From Mycoavidus sp. B2-EB (GTDB taxonomy: Bacteria; Pseudomonadota; Gammaproteobacteria; Burkholderiales; Burkholderiaceae): a stretch of DNA of 64,000 nucleotides. Below, piece after piece: positions 50,801 through 59,355 of this stretch; within the stretch, counting starts at the first letter, position 1, and each line of letters begins with the position of its first letter. Both the position numbers and the translations under genes were made by a program. The stretch lies in the NCBI RefSeq assembly GCF_014218255.1, contig NZ_AP021872.1, positions 620,001 to 684,000 of the forward strand. Reading direction: 5' to 3'. The notes under the pieces are model-generated. The model was given only the letters and a program-made list of their open reading frames with translations, ran no database searches and was not told the origin of the DNA.

Positions 50801-51879
50801 CCCCAAGCACGATTCGTCTCGCGCGTCAGGTCATGATTGGCTGGGGCTATAAAATGCAACGGTTAGGTCACGCCGTGTTGAAAAAAATCGCTAAAAAGCA
50901 AACCGCGCGGCCCCCTACAAGCGTGGGTAGGGCTAAGGTTGTGGAGCAGGTGATTCACTTTGTTAACAAGAAAATGCCGGGTAATCTGCCGAAAAAAACT
51001 GCGCGGGCGTTGCTTGATATTGAAGACCCTAAAATTGTGCCGATCATTCGTAATCCGCACACCACCACGGTCGATTCAGATGCCGTGTTTTATTTTCCCG
51101 GTTGTGGCTCGGAGCGGCTTTTCTCGCAAGTAGGGCTGGCGACCCAAGCGATGTTATGGCATGTGGGTGTGCAAACCGTACTGCCCCCGGGTTATTTGTG
51201 CTGTGGCTATCCGCAACGCGGTGCCGGGCAAGAAGACAAAGCGGGAAAAATCGTCACGGATAACCGCGTGCTATTTCACCGCGTGGCGAATACCCTGAAT
51301 TACTTGGATATTAAGACGGTGGTGGTCTCGTGTGGAACCTGCTACGACCAACTCGCTGGCTATGCCTTCGACAAAATTTTCCCAGGTTGCCGGTTAATTG
51401 ATATTCATGAATTTCTGCTCGAGAAAGGGGTGAAACTGGAAGGTGTAACGGGAGTGCGCTATATGTACCATGATCCGTGCCATACGCCGATTAAAACCAT
51501 GAACCCGACGCAGCTGGTAAACCAGTTAATGGGTACCGAGGCGGGTCCACGTCAAATCGAAAAAAGCGACCGTTGTTGCGGTGAGGCGGGTACCTTTGCG
51601 ATTACGCGCCCGGATATATCGACGCAAGTGCGTTTTCGTAAAGAGGAAGAACTCAAAAAAGGTGCCATGCGCGTACGCGCAGATGGTTTTACTGGCGCAG
51701 TAAAAGTCTTAACCAGCTGCCCATCTTGCTTGCAAGGCTTAGCACGCTATCATGACGATGCTGACCTCGAGGCAGATTATATTGTGGTTGAAATGGCGCG
51801 TCACTTGCTAGGTGAAAATTGGTTGCCTGATTATGTGAAGCAGGCCAATGCCGGAGGGATTGAGCGGGTGCTAGTATGA
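47899..51879 (+). CDS. Large FAD-linked oxidoreductase with Fe-S and CCG domains
   Basis: 1326-residue fusion in the D-lactate/glycolate dehydrogenase family. Domains in order: N-terminal DUF3683-like region (1-170); PCMH-type FAD-binding domain ([17 protein letters not shown], about 230-330); FAD-oxidase C-terminal domain ([16 protein letters not shown] ... [13 protein letters not shown], about 740-840); two 4Fe-4S clusters ([16 protein letters not shown] and [15 protein letters not shown]); two CCG heterodisulfide-reductase-type domains ([35 protein letters not shown]). Probably passes electrons from a 2-hydroxyacid to the respiratory chain; substrate not certain. ATG 47899 ([11 protein letters not shown]) is chosen over the upstream 47827 by homology. 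Same form occurs in Burkholderia. Confidence 0.92.
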   Translation: MNVPTQAFEANLSDPRLREIPYNYTSLADREIVIRLLGEEAWQALDELRGQRRTGRSARMLYEVLGDIWAVRRNPYLQDDLLDNPKRRTLLIKALNHRLAEIEKRRRLDLDAGADEVSRARTARVQQLLVAAHGAVAAFSAEFERIRALRQRTLKVLSRYTQKDNVKFDGLSRVSHVTDATDWRIEFPFVVLTPDHEAETAGLVKGCIELGLTVIPRGGGTGYTGGAVPLTPWSAVLNTEKLEQLGAVELIELPGHTRVCQAAAITTGAGVVTRRVTEAAEQAGYVFAVDPTSLDASCIGGNIAMNAGGKKAVLWGTALDNLIWWRMVDPDGNWLEVTRLEHHLGKIHEVPLARFELKWFDGKRAPGEALLRTETLAIEGRRFRKAGLGKDVTDKFLAGLPGVQKEGCDGLITSARWLLHKMPAHIRTVCLEFFGPARDAIPGIVEIKQYLFEASQAGRATLAGLEHLDQRYLRAVGYAAKSKQQGAHASLPKMVLIGDIVGDDADAVATAASEVVRIANSKNGEGFVAVSAEARKRFWLDRSRTAAIAKHTNAFKINEDVVIPLHRMGEYTDHIERLNIELSLKNKLQLVTALDTFFKRQALPLGERDEANDIPNAEWLDGQLKQVLDVLAKVRARWEYVRAELATPLANLYHQLLQLGYAPLESAFEQCLSAQPQASLFDIVQDHTIRISWKNEILKPLQQILKGGEFKPILDEVQAIHQRVLRGRLFIALHMHAGDGNVHTNIPVNSDNYEMLQDAHQAVARIMQLARSLDGVISGEHGIGITKLEFLSESELADFRAYKRRIDPNGHFNQGKLLENADLRHAYTPSFGLMGYESLLMQQSDIGAIADSIKDCLRCGKCKPVCATHVPRANLLYSPRNKILATSLLVEAFLYEEQTRRGISLKHWDEFNDVADHCTVCHKCLSPCPVKIDFGDVSMNMRNLLRKMGKKKFNVGTAASLFFLNATAPSTIRLARQVMIGWGYKMQRLGHAVLKKIAKKQTARPPTSVGRAKVVEQVIHFVNKKMPGNLPKKTARALLDIEDPKIVPIIRNPHTTTVDSDAVFYFPGCGSERLFSQVGLATQAMLWHVGVQTVLPPGYLCCGYPQRGAGQEDKAGKIVTDNRVLFHRVANTLNYLDIKTVVVSCGTCYDQLAGYAFDKIFPGCRLIDIHEFLLEKGVKLEGVTGVRYMYHDPCHTPIKTMNPTQLVNQLMGTEAGPRQIEKSDRCCGEAGTFAITRPDISTQVRFRKEEELKKGAMRVRADGFTGAVKVLTSCPSCLQGLARYHDDADLEADYIVVEMARHLLGENWLPDYVKQANAGGIERVLV

Positions 51880-52322
51880 CACACTGTGCGCTCTGCGAAA
51901 CGACCGGAGGCGAGTTACTTTGGCGTGACGATAAAGTACGAGTCGTGGCTATCGATGAAGCAGATTATCCAGGTTTTTGCCGGGTCATCTGGAATGCTCA
52001 TATAACTGAATTTTCGGAGCTTGAAGCTGGGTCACGAGAATATTTAATCGAGGTTGTCGCTCAAGTTGAGCGGATTATCCGGCAGGTGATGCAGCCCGTA
52101 AAAATGAACCTGGCGAGCCTTGGCAATCAGGTGCCGCATTTGCATTGGCACCTGATTCCGCGCTATGCTGATGATGCCCATTTCCCAGCGCCGATCTGGG
52201 GGCCGCGCGTGCGCGCCACTGCCGCCGCGGTTTTAGAGCTACGCCGCAGCCGCGCGCTGGGATTGCGAGAAACCATCCTGAGCGGTCTTGCAAATAAGCC
52301 GGTGGTTGCGTCTCACGGATAA
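51876..52322 (+). CDS. HIT-family protein
   Basis: Nucleotide hydrolase or transferase of the histidine-triad superfamily, 148 residues. The histidine triad is in [10 protein letters not shown] near residue 90. Four-nt overlap with the preceding oxidoreductase gene (ATGA) suggests translational coupling. Precise substrate unknown. Confidence 0.9.
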   Translation: MTHCALCETTGGELLWRDDKVRVVAIDEADYPGFCRVIWNAHITEFSELEAGSREYLIEVVAQVERIIRQVMQPVKMNLASLGNQVPHLHWHLIPRYADDAHFPAPIWGPRVRATAAAVLELRRSRALGLRETILSGLANKPVVASHG

Positions 52323-52344
52323 TTTATTATAAAAGGTCGATCTA

Positions 52345-53085
52345 ATGAGTAAAACGCATTTTGGCTTTCAGACCGTTGCTGAAAACGAGAAGGCGCGCAA
52401 AGTGGCAAACGTATTCGATTCAGTTGCCGCAAAATACGATTTAATGAATGATTTAATGTCGGTTGGCCTGCATCGGGCATGGAAAGCATTCACGGTTGCG
52501 CAAGCTGGCGTACGGCCAGGATTTAAAGTGCTTGACTTGGCTAGCGGCACGGGAGATTTGGCTAAAATTTTCGCCAAACAAGTGGGCGACCTGCATCAAG
52601 GTGGCGAGGTCTGGCTCACTGATATTAATGAATCCATGTTGCGCGTGGGCCGCGACCGCTTGCTCGATCAAGGCTTGATCATGCCTACACTATTATGTGA
52701 TGCGGAGCGTATTCCGTTTCCTGCGCGCTATTTTGATGTGGTGACGGTGGCTTTTGGTTTGCGTAATATGACGCATAAAGAGGTGGCTCTTGCCGAAATG
52801 CGGCGTGTGCTTAAACCGGGCGGAAAATTATTAGTGCTTGAATTCTCAAAGATCTGGGCACCCTTGGCTAAGCTGTATGATTTTTATTCATTTAAAGTAT
52901 TACCATGGCTTGGCCATAAGGTTGCGCATGATGCGCAGAGTTACCGCTATCTAGCTGAATCAATTCGCGTGCATCCGGATCAAAATGCTTTGCAGGCAAT
53001 GATGGAACAAGCGGGTTTTGATCAAGTCAATTATCATAATTTGGCGGCAGGGGCAGTAGCCCTGCATATTGGCATAAAATATTAA
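52345..53085 (+). CDS. ubiE: Demethylmenaquinone/ubiquinone methyltransferase UbiE
   Basis: SAM-dependent C-methyltransferase of ubiquinone synthesis. SAM motif [14 protein letters not shown], family motifs [24 protein letters not shown] and [24 protein letters not shown], and the C-terminal [11 protein letters not shown]. 246 residues, full length. Follows the HIT gene and precedes the Tim44-like gene, as in Burkholderia. Confidence 0.96.
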   Translation: MSKTHFGFQTVAENEKARKVANVFDSVAAKYDLMNDLMSVGLHRAWKAFTVAQAGVRPGFKVLDLASGTGDLAKIFAKQVGDLHQGGEVWLTDINESMLRVGRDRLLDQGLIMPTLLCDAERIPFPARYFDVVTVAFGLRNMTHKEVALAEMRRVLKPGGKLLVLEFSKIWAPLAKLYDFYSFKVLPWLGHKVAHDAQSYRYLAESIRVHPDQNALQAMMEQAGFDQVNYHNLAAGAVALHIGIKY

Positions 53086-53107
53086 TTTTCTAAGTGAGGT
53101 CTCTCCG

Positions 53108-54151
53108 ATGTTTTCTTTATCAGCTATACAGTTTGCTGATTTTTCTCTAAGTTCATTGGCTCGCGCTGGCCGGAATATCCTGGCGTTGCTAATCGGTAGG
53201 TTGACTTTAAAGCGCGGGGTTGTGCTCATGCTAGCCGGTGCGCTGGCGGTGGGACTGACGTTGCAAGAGGCTGAAGCTAAGCGTCTGGGCGGCGGTCGTA
53301 GCAGTGGCCGCCAAGCGCAGATGTTCAAGCAGCGTCAGCAAGCTGCTCCTAGTCCGCGTCCAAGCCAATCCAATGCGGCGGCTCAGCCAACGCGTAATCG
53401 CTGGCTGGGTCCATTGGCGGGCATTGCGGCTGGACTCGGGATTGGCGCTCTTTTGTCCCACCTAGGTTTAGGCGGAGCATTCGGCGCCATGCTTTCTAAT
53501 CTCATCATCATTGGCGGAATTGCATTATTGGGCTACGGGTTGGTGCGTTGGTTTGCCGCGCGCCGAGTACGTCATGGCGTGGCGGCTGCGCCGGCGTTTA
53601 TGCGTGGCGCGCATGAGTCGGCCATGGCTGCAAACACAGGGTCGAATTTCGATATGCGTGCGGGTTTTGCGCAAGAGCCCAGAAGCATGGCAGCGCAATT
53701 TAGCGGCGGTATGGCTTCTGCTCATACAGCAGTGCAGCCGGTAAACGCTGTGCCAGCGCATTTTGATACGACGCTTTTCTTGCGTAACGCTAAAGTTCTT
53801 TTCGTCCGCCTACAGGCCGCTTGGGATGCCGGCGATGCAGCCGATATTCGTGAGTTCACCACGCCGGCCATGTTTGCTGAGATCAAACTTGATCTAGCTG
53901 AGCGCGGTACGATGCTGAATCAAACAGAAGTTGTGCAGCTTGAAGCCGTGCTGATTGGCGTTGAAGAACAAGCAAATGAGACTGTAGCGAGCGTGCAATT
54001 CTCTGGACTGATTCGGGAAGAGCAGGGGACCCGTGCTCAGCCGTTTTCTGAAAAATGGAATCTCACTAAACGTATGCAAGGTCACGAAGGTTGGTTGTTA
54101 GCGGGCATTGAGCAAGACACTGCATTGAGCGGCGCGCCATTACTTTCTTAG
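53108..54151 (+). CDS. Tim44-like domain membrane protein
   Basis: 347 residues. A hydrophobic signal/membrane helix (RGVVLMLAGALAVGLTLQEAEA), an Arg/Gly/Ser/Gln-rich stretch, two closely spaced membrane helices (WLGPLAGIAAGLGIGALLSHLGLGGAFGAML and LIIIGGIALLGYGLVRW), then a C-terminal Tim44-like domain (about 215-340; FLRNAKVLFVRLQAAWDAGDAADIREFTTPAMFAEI). Common in Burkholderia next to ubiE; function not established. Ends before a strong terminator. Confidence 0.86.
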   Translation: MFSLSAIQFADFSLSSLARAGRNILALLIGRLTLKRGVVLMLAGALAVGLTLQEAEAKRLGGGRSSGRQAQMFKQRQQAAPSPRPSQSNAAAQPTRNRWLGPLAGIAAGLGIGALLSHLGLGGAFGAMLSNLIIIGGIALLGYGLVRWFAARRVRHGVAAAPAFMRGAHESAMAANTGSNFDMRAGFAQEPRSMAAQFSGGMASAHTAVQPVNAVPAHFDTTLFLRNAKVLFVRLQAAWDAGDAADIREFTTPAMFAEIKLDLAERGTMLNQTEVVQLEAVLIGVEEQANETVASVQFSGLIREEQGTRAQPFSEKWNLTKRMQGHEGWLLAGIEQDTALSGAPLLS

Positions 54152-54599
54152 TGCGTTTGATTAACTAAAAACGTTTTTTGGGCGCCTATAATAGGCGCCC
54201 TTTATTTTGCGCTCCATTCGGTATGCGCTTTCAGCCGTTCTTTGCTCCGCGACTTTACCCCTTACTCACCAATCAATAATTTACAGCGCACCCCATATCT
54301 GCTGCTTTCACCCAATAGCCTACTCATTGCCTAAAATCGTTTTGCTGCGCTCTAGAGGGGCGCTACTTTATTCAAATTCATCCGTACTTGTGAGTATTTT
54401 TGAAGCTTGCTAAAAAGTTGATGAGAATCCCAAAAAAAGCTTTACCTAAGCTCTAATCAGTACGAGCAGTAAATCAAATGCCAGCCCCATTTTTATGCAG
54501 CACAATGCTGGGCAAGTACCAGTTCTTGGCTGTGTAACAGGTATTTTGGCGGTGCTGTGTAGGGGACGCACAGCAGCTTTCTTTTACGGTGGCTTTGAA
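54152..54599. other. Gap between the Tim44-like gene and hrcC
   Basis: Holds the terminator at 54180-54208. The remaining 390 nt have no supported gene; a 68-codon TTG-initiated frame (54207-54413) starts inside the terminator and looks non-coding. No TTCG-N16-TTCG element was found ahead of hrcC, in contrast to the other T3SS units. Confidence 0.5.
54180..54208 (+). terminator. Rho-independent terminator after the Tim44-like gene
   Basis: GGGCGCCTA pairs with TAGGCGCCC around a 3-nt loop (54180-54200), followed by TTTATTTT. Strong, GC-rich stem with T-run on the plus strand. Confidence 0.92.
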
Positions 54600-56360
54600 A
54601 TGAAATTTTTTGGCACAATATTAATAGCTGCCGTACTTGCTACGGCTGGGCTGCCGGCTAAAGCGGCACAAGTCCATTGGAAAACTCCCCGTATCCAATA
54701 TGCGGTTGAAGGTAAACCCTTAAAAGAAGTTTTGCGTGATTTTACTGCGAGTCAAGGCATTGCGGCCTCGATTGCGCCAGGAGTTGAAGGGTCAGTGAGC
54801 GGCAAATTCAGTATGTCGCCTCAGGCGTTTTTAGAGACGCTTGCTTTAACCTTTGGTTTTGTTTGGTACTACGATGGCTCATTGCTGGAAGTTGCACCGG
54901 CCAGTGATGTGCAAAGCACCATTCTTTCCTTTAAATATTCAAGCATGGATGATCTGCGCATGACGTTAGATCGACTGGCGCTTTCTGATAAACGCTTTCC
55001 GATTGTCTATGACGATATGCAACATACAGCGATTGTCAGCGGGCCGCCACATTATTTGCAATTGGTGTCAAACGTGGCGCGTGGCTTAGAAGTGAATGCG
55101 AGTCGGCTCATTGGCACGCAGATTCGGATTTTTAAATTACGCCATGCTTGGGCCTCTGACCATGACGTGCAAATCAGTGGTCAGAAGGTTACTGTGACAG
55201 GCGTGGCGAATGTGCTGAATAGTTTGTTTAATAACAATCAAGACAGCTCAGGTTCGCAAACAAACATTACTCAAAATCTTCTTAAAATCGCTCCGATGGC
55301 AGACGTGAGCGGCGCTACGGGGGGGCCTTTGATGCCTCCCTTGCCACCTGGCTTTAAAGGAGGAGGCTTAGGTGAAGCCAGTTCACTTGGAGCACAAATG
55401 AGTGCTTTCTTGGGCGTCCAAAACGCAGGCTCGCAAAATAATCCGAATGCATCTAAAGGACAAACCATTGGTGCGGATGGAGAGACCAATTCCGGCTTGC
55501 CGATTATACGGGCAGATGCCCGCACCAACTCGGTGCTTGTGCGTGATTTACCGGGGCGGATGGAGCAATACGCAGAATTGATTGAGAAACTTGATGTGAA
55601 ACCCAAATTAATTGAAATCCAGGCCAATATTATTGAGGTTGACGATAATGCCTTGGAACAATTAGGGATTGATTGGCGCGTCCATAGCGGTCGCGTTGAT
55701 ATTCAAACCGGTAATGGGAAAAACGAGCAAACAACCTTTAATAATGCGCTTAATCCAAATTTTGGTACGACTGCAATTGGCAATGGGCAAAACTCTATTA
55801 ACGCTTCTCCCGCGGGTTTATCGATGACGACGTTATTAGGCGATTCGGGCCGCTTCCTGCTGGCGCGTATTAATGCGCTTGAGCAGAACAATCAAGCGAA
55901 GATCGAAGCCAGCCCTAAAGTGACGACATTGGATAATGTGGAGGCTGTGATGGATAGTCAGCAACAAATCCATGTGCGAGTGCAGGGTTATACGTCTGGT
56001 CAACTGTATAGCATCTCAACGGGCGTCTCGTTGCGCGTATTGCCAATGGTAGTAGAAAACGGCGATAAAACGCAGATCAAGCTTGAAGTTAGCATTGAAG
56101 ATGGGCAGTTTTCTCGTACCGAAACCGTGGATTCGATTCCGCTGGTGGCGACCACCAGGATCAACACACAAGCCTTTATCGGGCATGGCCAGAGCTTGTT
56201 GATTGCGGGTTATCGGAACCAACAGTCTGGGGATAATATCTCAGGTATTCCGCTGTTATCAAAGATTCCGCTGATCGGTGGTCTATTCCGGTATCGAGAT
56301 ACAAGTAATGCGCGGCGTGAGCAGTTGTTCTTACTTACCCCCCGTATCATTGAACTATAA
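54600..56360 (+). CDS. hrcC: T3SS outer-membrane secretin HrcC (SctC)
   Basis: 586-residue secretin with signal peptide (MKFFGTILIAAVLATAGLPAKA), T3SS-type N0/N1 domains (VHWKTPRIQYAVEGKPLKEVLRDFTASQGIAASI; FSMSPQAFLETLALTFGFVWYYDGSLLEVAPA), an N3 domain with an inserted Gly/Gln/Asn-rich loop, and the C-terminal secretin domain (IEASPKVTTLDNVEAVMDSQQQ; IPLLSKIPLIGGLFRY). The ATG at 54600 is selected by the signal peptide although the frame opens at 54495. It stands alone, 12 kb from the hrcU operon, followed by a terminator. In Ralstonia hrcC is part of an hrp operon. Confidence 0.93.
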   Translation: MKFFGTILIAAVLATAGLPAKAAQVHWKTPRIQYAVEGKPLKEVLRDFTASQGIAASIAPGVEGSVSGKFSMSPQAFLETLALTFGFVWYYDGSLLEVAPASDVQSTILSFKYSSMDDLRMTLDRLALSDKRFPIVYDDMQHTAIVSGPPHYLQLVSNVARGLEVNASRLIGTQIRIFKLRHAWASDHDVQISGQKVTVTGVANVLNSLFNNNQDSSGSQTNITQNLLKIAPMADVSGATGGPLMPPLPPGFKGGGLGEASSLGAQMSAFLGVQNAGSQNNPNASKGQTIGADGETNSGLPIIRADARTNSVLVRDLPGRMEQYAELIEKLDVKPKLIEIQANIIEVDDNALEQLGIDWRVHSGRVDIQTGNGKNEQTTFNNALNPNFGTTAIGNGQNSINASPAGLSMTTLLGDSGRFLLARINALEQNNQAKIEASPKVTTLDNVEAVMDSQQQIHVRVQGYTSGQLYSISTGVSLRVLPMVVENGDKTQIKLEVSIEDGQFSRTETVDSIPLVATTRINTQAFIGHGQSLLIAGYRNQQSGDNISGIPLLSKIPLIGGLFRYRDTSNARREQLFLLTPRIIEL

Positions 56361-56381
56361 AAGATAGCCACGCATTATAAA

Positions 56382-56412
56382 AGGGCCGTGGCGATTTTGC
56401 GGCCCTCTCTTT
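56382..56412 (+). terminator. Terminator after hrcC
   Basis: Seven-bp stem (AGGGCCG at 56382-56388 with CGGCCCT at 56400-56406) followed by CTCTTTAT. Separates hrcC from the downstream cassette. Confidence 0.75.
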
Positions 56413-56440
56413 ATAAGCAAGTAAAATTGGGAGCTCTAAA

Positions 56441-56899
56441 ATGAAAGGTTTTCTTGCCCGCCGAAGCGTAATAAATATAGCCTTGGTTGGACTCGCTTTA
56501 CTGAGCTATAAGGCCGGTGCGGTAGTGCCAGGAAGGGGTTGGGATGCGGTCGCGTCACCCAGTGATGCGGCCCAAGCGATGATGATTAGCTGGGATTCAA
56601 GGGCGGATGATCGCCGCTATGAACAGCAGCGTGCTGACCAACGGCGCTATGAACAACGACTTTATGATCAACAGCTTTATGAGCGACGGCGCGCTGAGCG
56701 TCGCTACGATGAGAGGAGACAGCAAACTCAACGTGATGCAGAGCAGCGCTCTAATGGAAAGCGCGCTGCTGAACGGCAGCAAAATACTCAATGCCGTAAT
56801 CAACCCTATTGGGATGGACAGCAGTGGTATGCACAGACGCCGGATGCATTGTGTCCAGAGACAAGTCATGGCGTTGGGAGTGGGTACTCGCCATATTAA
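56441..56899 (+). CDS. Hypothetical exported Arg/Gln/Tyr-rich protein (152 aa)
   Basis: N-terminal hydrophobic signal-like segment (INIALVGLALLSYKAGA), followed by an exceptionally Arg/Tyr/Gln-rich helical region of heptad-like repeats (RRYEQQRADQRRYEQRLYDQQLYERR) and a C-terminal segment with two cysteines and several Ser/Thr (QYCRNQ-like to LCPETSHGVGSG). GGGAG 8 nt before ATG. It lies 59 nt before the E1-like gene in the same direction. It could be a periplasmic protein unrelated to the cassette; as a RiPP precursor it would be unusually long and carries a signal peptide, so I do not call it one. Confidence 0.65.
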   Translation: MKGFLARRSVINIALVGLALLSYKAGAVVPGRGWDAVASPSDAAQAMMISWDSRADDRRYEQQRADQRRYEQRLYDQQLYERRRAERRYDERRQQTQRDAEQRSNGKRAAERQQNTQCRNQPYWDGQQWYAQTPDALCPETSHGVGSGYSPY

Positions 56900-56958
56900 A
56901 TTGTCCAAAAGAGAAAGAGTGTGTGTTAGCCCAATCAGATTCTTTGAGATGATTTCTT

Positions 56959-57894
56959 ATGCGGCCTAAAATCCACCCCGCGTTGCGAATTTACCGAGAT
57001 GAGAGCGGTAATCTACTTGTCCGAGGGCCAACTCGCACGATTAAACTGGAGGACAATTTAGGTGAAATTGCCCGATTTATTCATCGGTGTGATGGTCAGC
57101 AGGAATGGCATGTCATTTTTCAGGATTTTTCTGAAGCGGAGCAATTTCGGATTGAAAAAGCCCTCTCTCGTTTGCAAGCAGAAAATTTTTTATTAGATGC
57201 CGATACTGCAGATTTAGAGCGTCATGATTTGCTGTACGACTGTTTGGATGCATCCACTGAGTTTGAGCAAGATACTAGGTTATTTGAAGTTTATGTATAT
57301 GGCGCTGGCGAGATCGCGGAGCACGCGGTTGAAGCACTGCATCAATTGGGCTTGCGTGCTACGCGGGCCAACCCAGATCATTTGAATGAGTCGTTGTGCA
57401 ATAAGCATTGTATTGCATTGACCTGCAGTGATTACCCCGCGGCGGACTTTTTCTTAAAGATGAATCGCTTAGCGATCCAGGCAAAATTGCCGCATACTTT
57501 TGTCATGCTTGACCAGTCTTTACTTCGCGTTGGCCCGTTGACAATACCTGTAAAAAGCGCATGTTATGGCTGCCTGGAAGACCGTTATATTGCGCATGCA
57601 AGCCATCCTGAAGAAATGCGCTTATTACATTCATCTGCTCCTATTTGGCCTACTGTGCCCCGCTCAAGTCAGCTGAACGTGCCTACTGCGGCGCACTTAG
57701 CGGCCTTACAGGTCGCTAGGTTTGCGCAGCGGCGCAAGGATCCTGCGTTAGTCGGCGAAGTCATTGAGTTTGATTTTCTGACGCTGCAATTGAGTCGCGG
57801 GCAGGTTCTTAAATCACCGGCTTGCACCCTCTGTAGCGATCTGCGTGCGGTGCGTTCGTTAACCTCCTTGCGGGCTGGTTTACGGCTTGAGTAA
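56959..57894 (+). CDS. TOMM cyclodehydratase partner protein (E1-like, precursor-binding)
   Basis: 311 residues. N-terminal winged-helix region (about 1-85; GEIARFIHRCDGQQEWHVIFQDF ... LSRLQAENFLLD) resembles the RiPP recognition element that binds leader peptides. The middle is an E1/ThiF-like Rossmann region (LFEVYVYGAGEIAEHAVEALHQLG) lacking an ATP-binding arginine finger. Four cysteines in two CxxC pairs (ACYGCLEDR and ACTLCSDL) form the structural zinc site of azoline-cyclodehydratase partner proteins. The YcaO gene follows immediately, with its true start 20 nt after this stop. Named by fold; substrate unknown. Confidence 0.82.
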   Translation: MRPKIHPALRIYRDESGNLLVRGPTRTIKLEDNLGEIARFIHRCDGQQEWHVIFQDFSEAEQFRIEKALSRLQAENFLLDADTADLERHDLLYDCLDASTEFEQDTRLFEVYVYGAGEIAEHAVEALHQLGLRATRANPDHLNESLCNKHCIALTCSDYPAADFFLKMNRLAIQAKLPHTFVMLDQSLLRVGPLTIPVKSACYGCLEDRYIAHASHPEEMRLLHSSAPIWPTVPRSSQLNVPTAAHLAALQVARFAQRRKDPALVGEVIEFDFLTLQLSRGQVLKSPACTLCSDLRAVRSLTSLRAGLRLE

Positions 57895-57913
57895 GCAATC
57901 TAAGAAGGATTGT

Positions 57914-59263
57914 ATGCAAATCGATAAAACGCTATATGCGGCTTTGCCGGATGATTTGAATGGATTGTTAGAGCGCTTGGTTCATCCGCGTTGGGGCGTG
58001 CTGAGGCAACTTAAGTTGTTGCCTATGTCGGCTAATTTCCCTGCTTTTTACCATATTCACGCTCTGCTCTCTGACCCGATTCAGCTGCGACTGCGAAATA
58101 GTCCGCAGGCATACGAGCAGCGTATGTACCTGGGGACAGATTTTCGAGGCATGGGTTTTGACACGAATTTGGTGGATGCACTACATTGCTGCCTCGGAGA
58201 GGCGGTTGAGCGTTATTGCGCAGCGTTATACCGTGAGCAGGATTTGCTGCTTGCAGCGGGATGCGAACTCGCTGGAGCCTCTGAGCTTATAGAGCGCATG
58301 ATTTTATTTTCTGGGCCAAGCTACGAACAAATAGGCTTTCCTTTCAAGCCTTACGATGACAAGCAACCTCGGCGTTGGCTGGAAGGGTATAACTGGACGT
58401 TAGACCAAACGGCGTATGTGCCGGCGCAATTAGTTTTAATGGGCTACGAGGTTATGCATAAGCACGAAACGTTGTTACATACGAACAGCAATGGACAAGG
58501 TGCCGGATTGGATTTTGCCCAGGCCACGCTTTCTGCACTATGTGAGCTGGTTGAGCGCGATGCTTTCATATGCTACTGGTTAACGAGAACCCCTCCCATC
58601 GCTTTACAACCGACCCAGGCTTGGATTGAGGCTCAACCTGCCTCCCTGCGAGCCTTATTAGCGAATCGAGAGCTGGAGGTTTTAATTCGGCTTCTGCCAA
58701 CCGATCTAGGTATCCCCGTTGTGTTGGCCGCGATTAGACCGCGTGGCCAACGTTTTGCCTGCTTTGGCGCCAGCTGTCGGCTTGATCTGGCAACAGCTGT
58801 GCGCAAAGCGGTAACTGAAGCGGCCCATGTTTGGTCGTATTGGCATGAACCCAGTTTGACGTTTCAGCCACCGAAAAGAGCGGCTGATATTAGATCTTTT
58901 TTCGACCATGCCGCATTTTATTTTGATCCTAAGAACTACGACAATATTGCCTTTTTGCTGGATTCGACAGATTCTGTACACGTACTAAATGAGTTATCTA
59001 GTCCAATTGGCGTTGCCGCTCAATTATCCGAACTTAAAACAAAAATTGAACGCGCAGGGTATCCCATTTTATTGTTTAACTTGAACAGTGAAGAGTGCTT
59101 GGCGGAAGGTTATCAGGTAGTAAAGGCGGTGGTGCCGGGTTTGCATCCGATTTTTAGCGGGGTACATCGAGTCGACGATAAACGGCGCTTACAGCGGGTT
59201 TGTGCTTATCTTGGCGTTGAAGTGCCAGAGCGTTTGAATGAAGCACCTCATCCATTTCCGTAG
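57914..59263 (+). CDS. YcaO-domain azoline-forming cyclodehydratase
   Basis: 449-residue YcaO protein that would activate Cys/Ser/Thr backbone amides with ATP to make thiazoline or oxazoline rings. Visible ATP-binding motifs are GEAVERYCAAL and CELVERDAFICYWL, and later TAVRKAVTEAAH. The C-terminus is PHPFP, the PxPxP motif characteristic of azoline-forming YcaO enzymes. A TTG at 57887 is in frame, but AAGGA at 57905-57909 selects ATG 57914. No flavin dehydrogenase gene is adjacent, so the product may remain azoline, and no precursor gene is evident. Confidence 0.88.
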   Translation: MQIDKTLYAALPDDLNGLLERLVHPRWGVLRQLKLLPMSANFPAFYHIHALLSDPIQLRLRNSPQAYEQRMYLGTDFRGMGFDTNLVDALHCCLGEAVERYCAALYREQDLLLAAGCELAGASELIERMILFSGPSYEQIGFPFKPYDDKQPRRWLEGYNWTLDQTAYVPAQLVLMGYEVMHKHETLLHTNSNGQGAGLDFAQATLSALCELVERDAFICYWLTRTPPIALQPTQAWIEAQPASLRALLANRELEVLIRLLPTDLGIPVVLAAIRPRGQRFACFGASCRLDLATAVRKAVTEAAHVWSYWHEPSLTFQPPKRAADIRSFFDHAAFYFDPKNYDNIAFLLDSTDSVHVLNELSSPIGVAAQLSELKTKIERAGYPILLFNLNSEECLAEGYQVVKAVVPGLHPIFSGVHRVDDKRRLQRVCAYLGVEVPERLNEAPHPFP

Positions 59264-59355
59264 CATAGGAGCGTGTGAGTCCGATTCGTCTATAGCGTTC
59301 TAGACAATGCCTATACGCTCGAATTTTAAAGTGAAGTAACGCAGCGTAATCGATA

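Noticed and set aside
54207..54413. 68-codon Cys/Ser-rich frame before hrcC, considered as a RiPP precursor
   Set aside because: It starts with TTG inside the terminator and reads through intergenic sequence without a ribosome binding site, and it is separated from the YcaO genes by hrcC.
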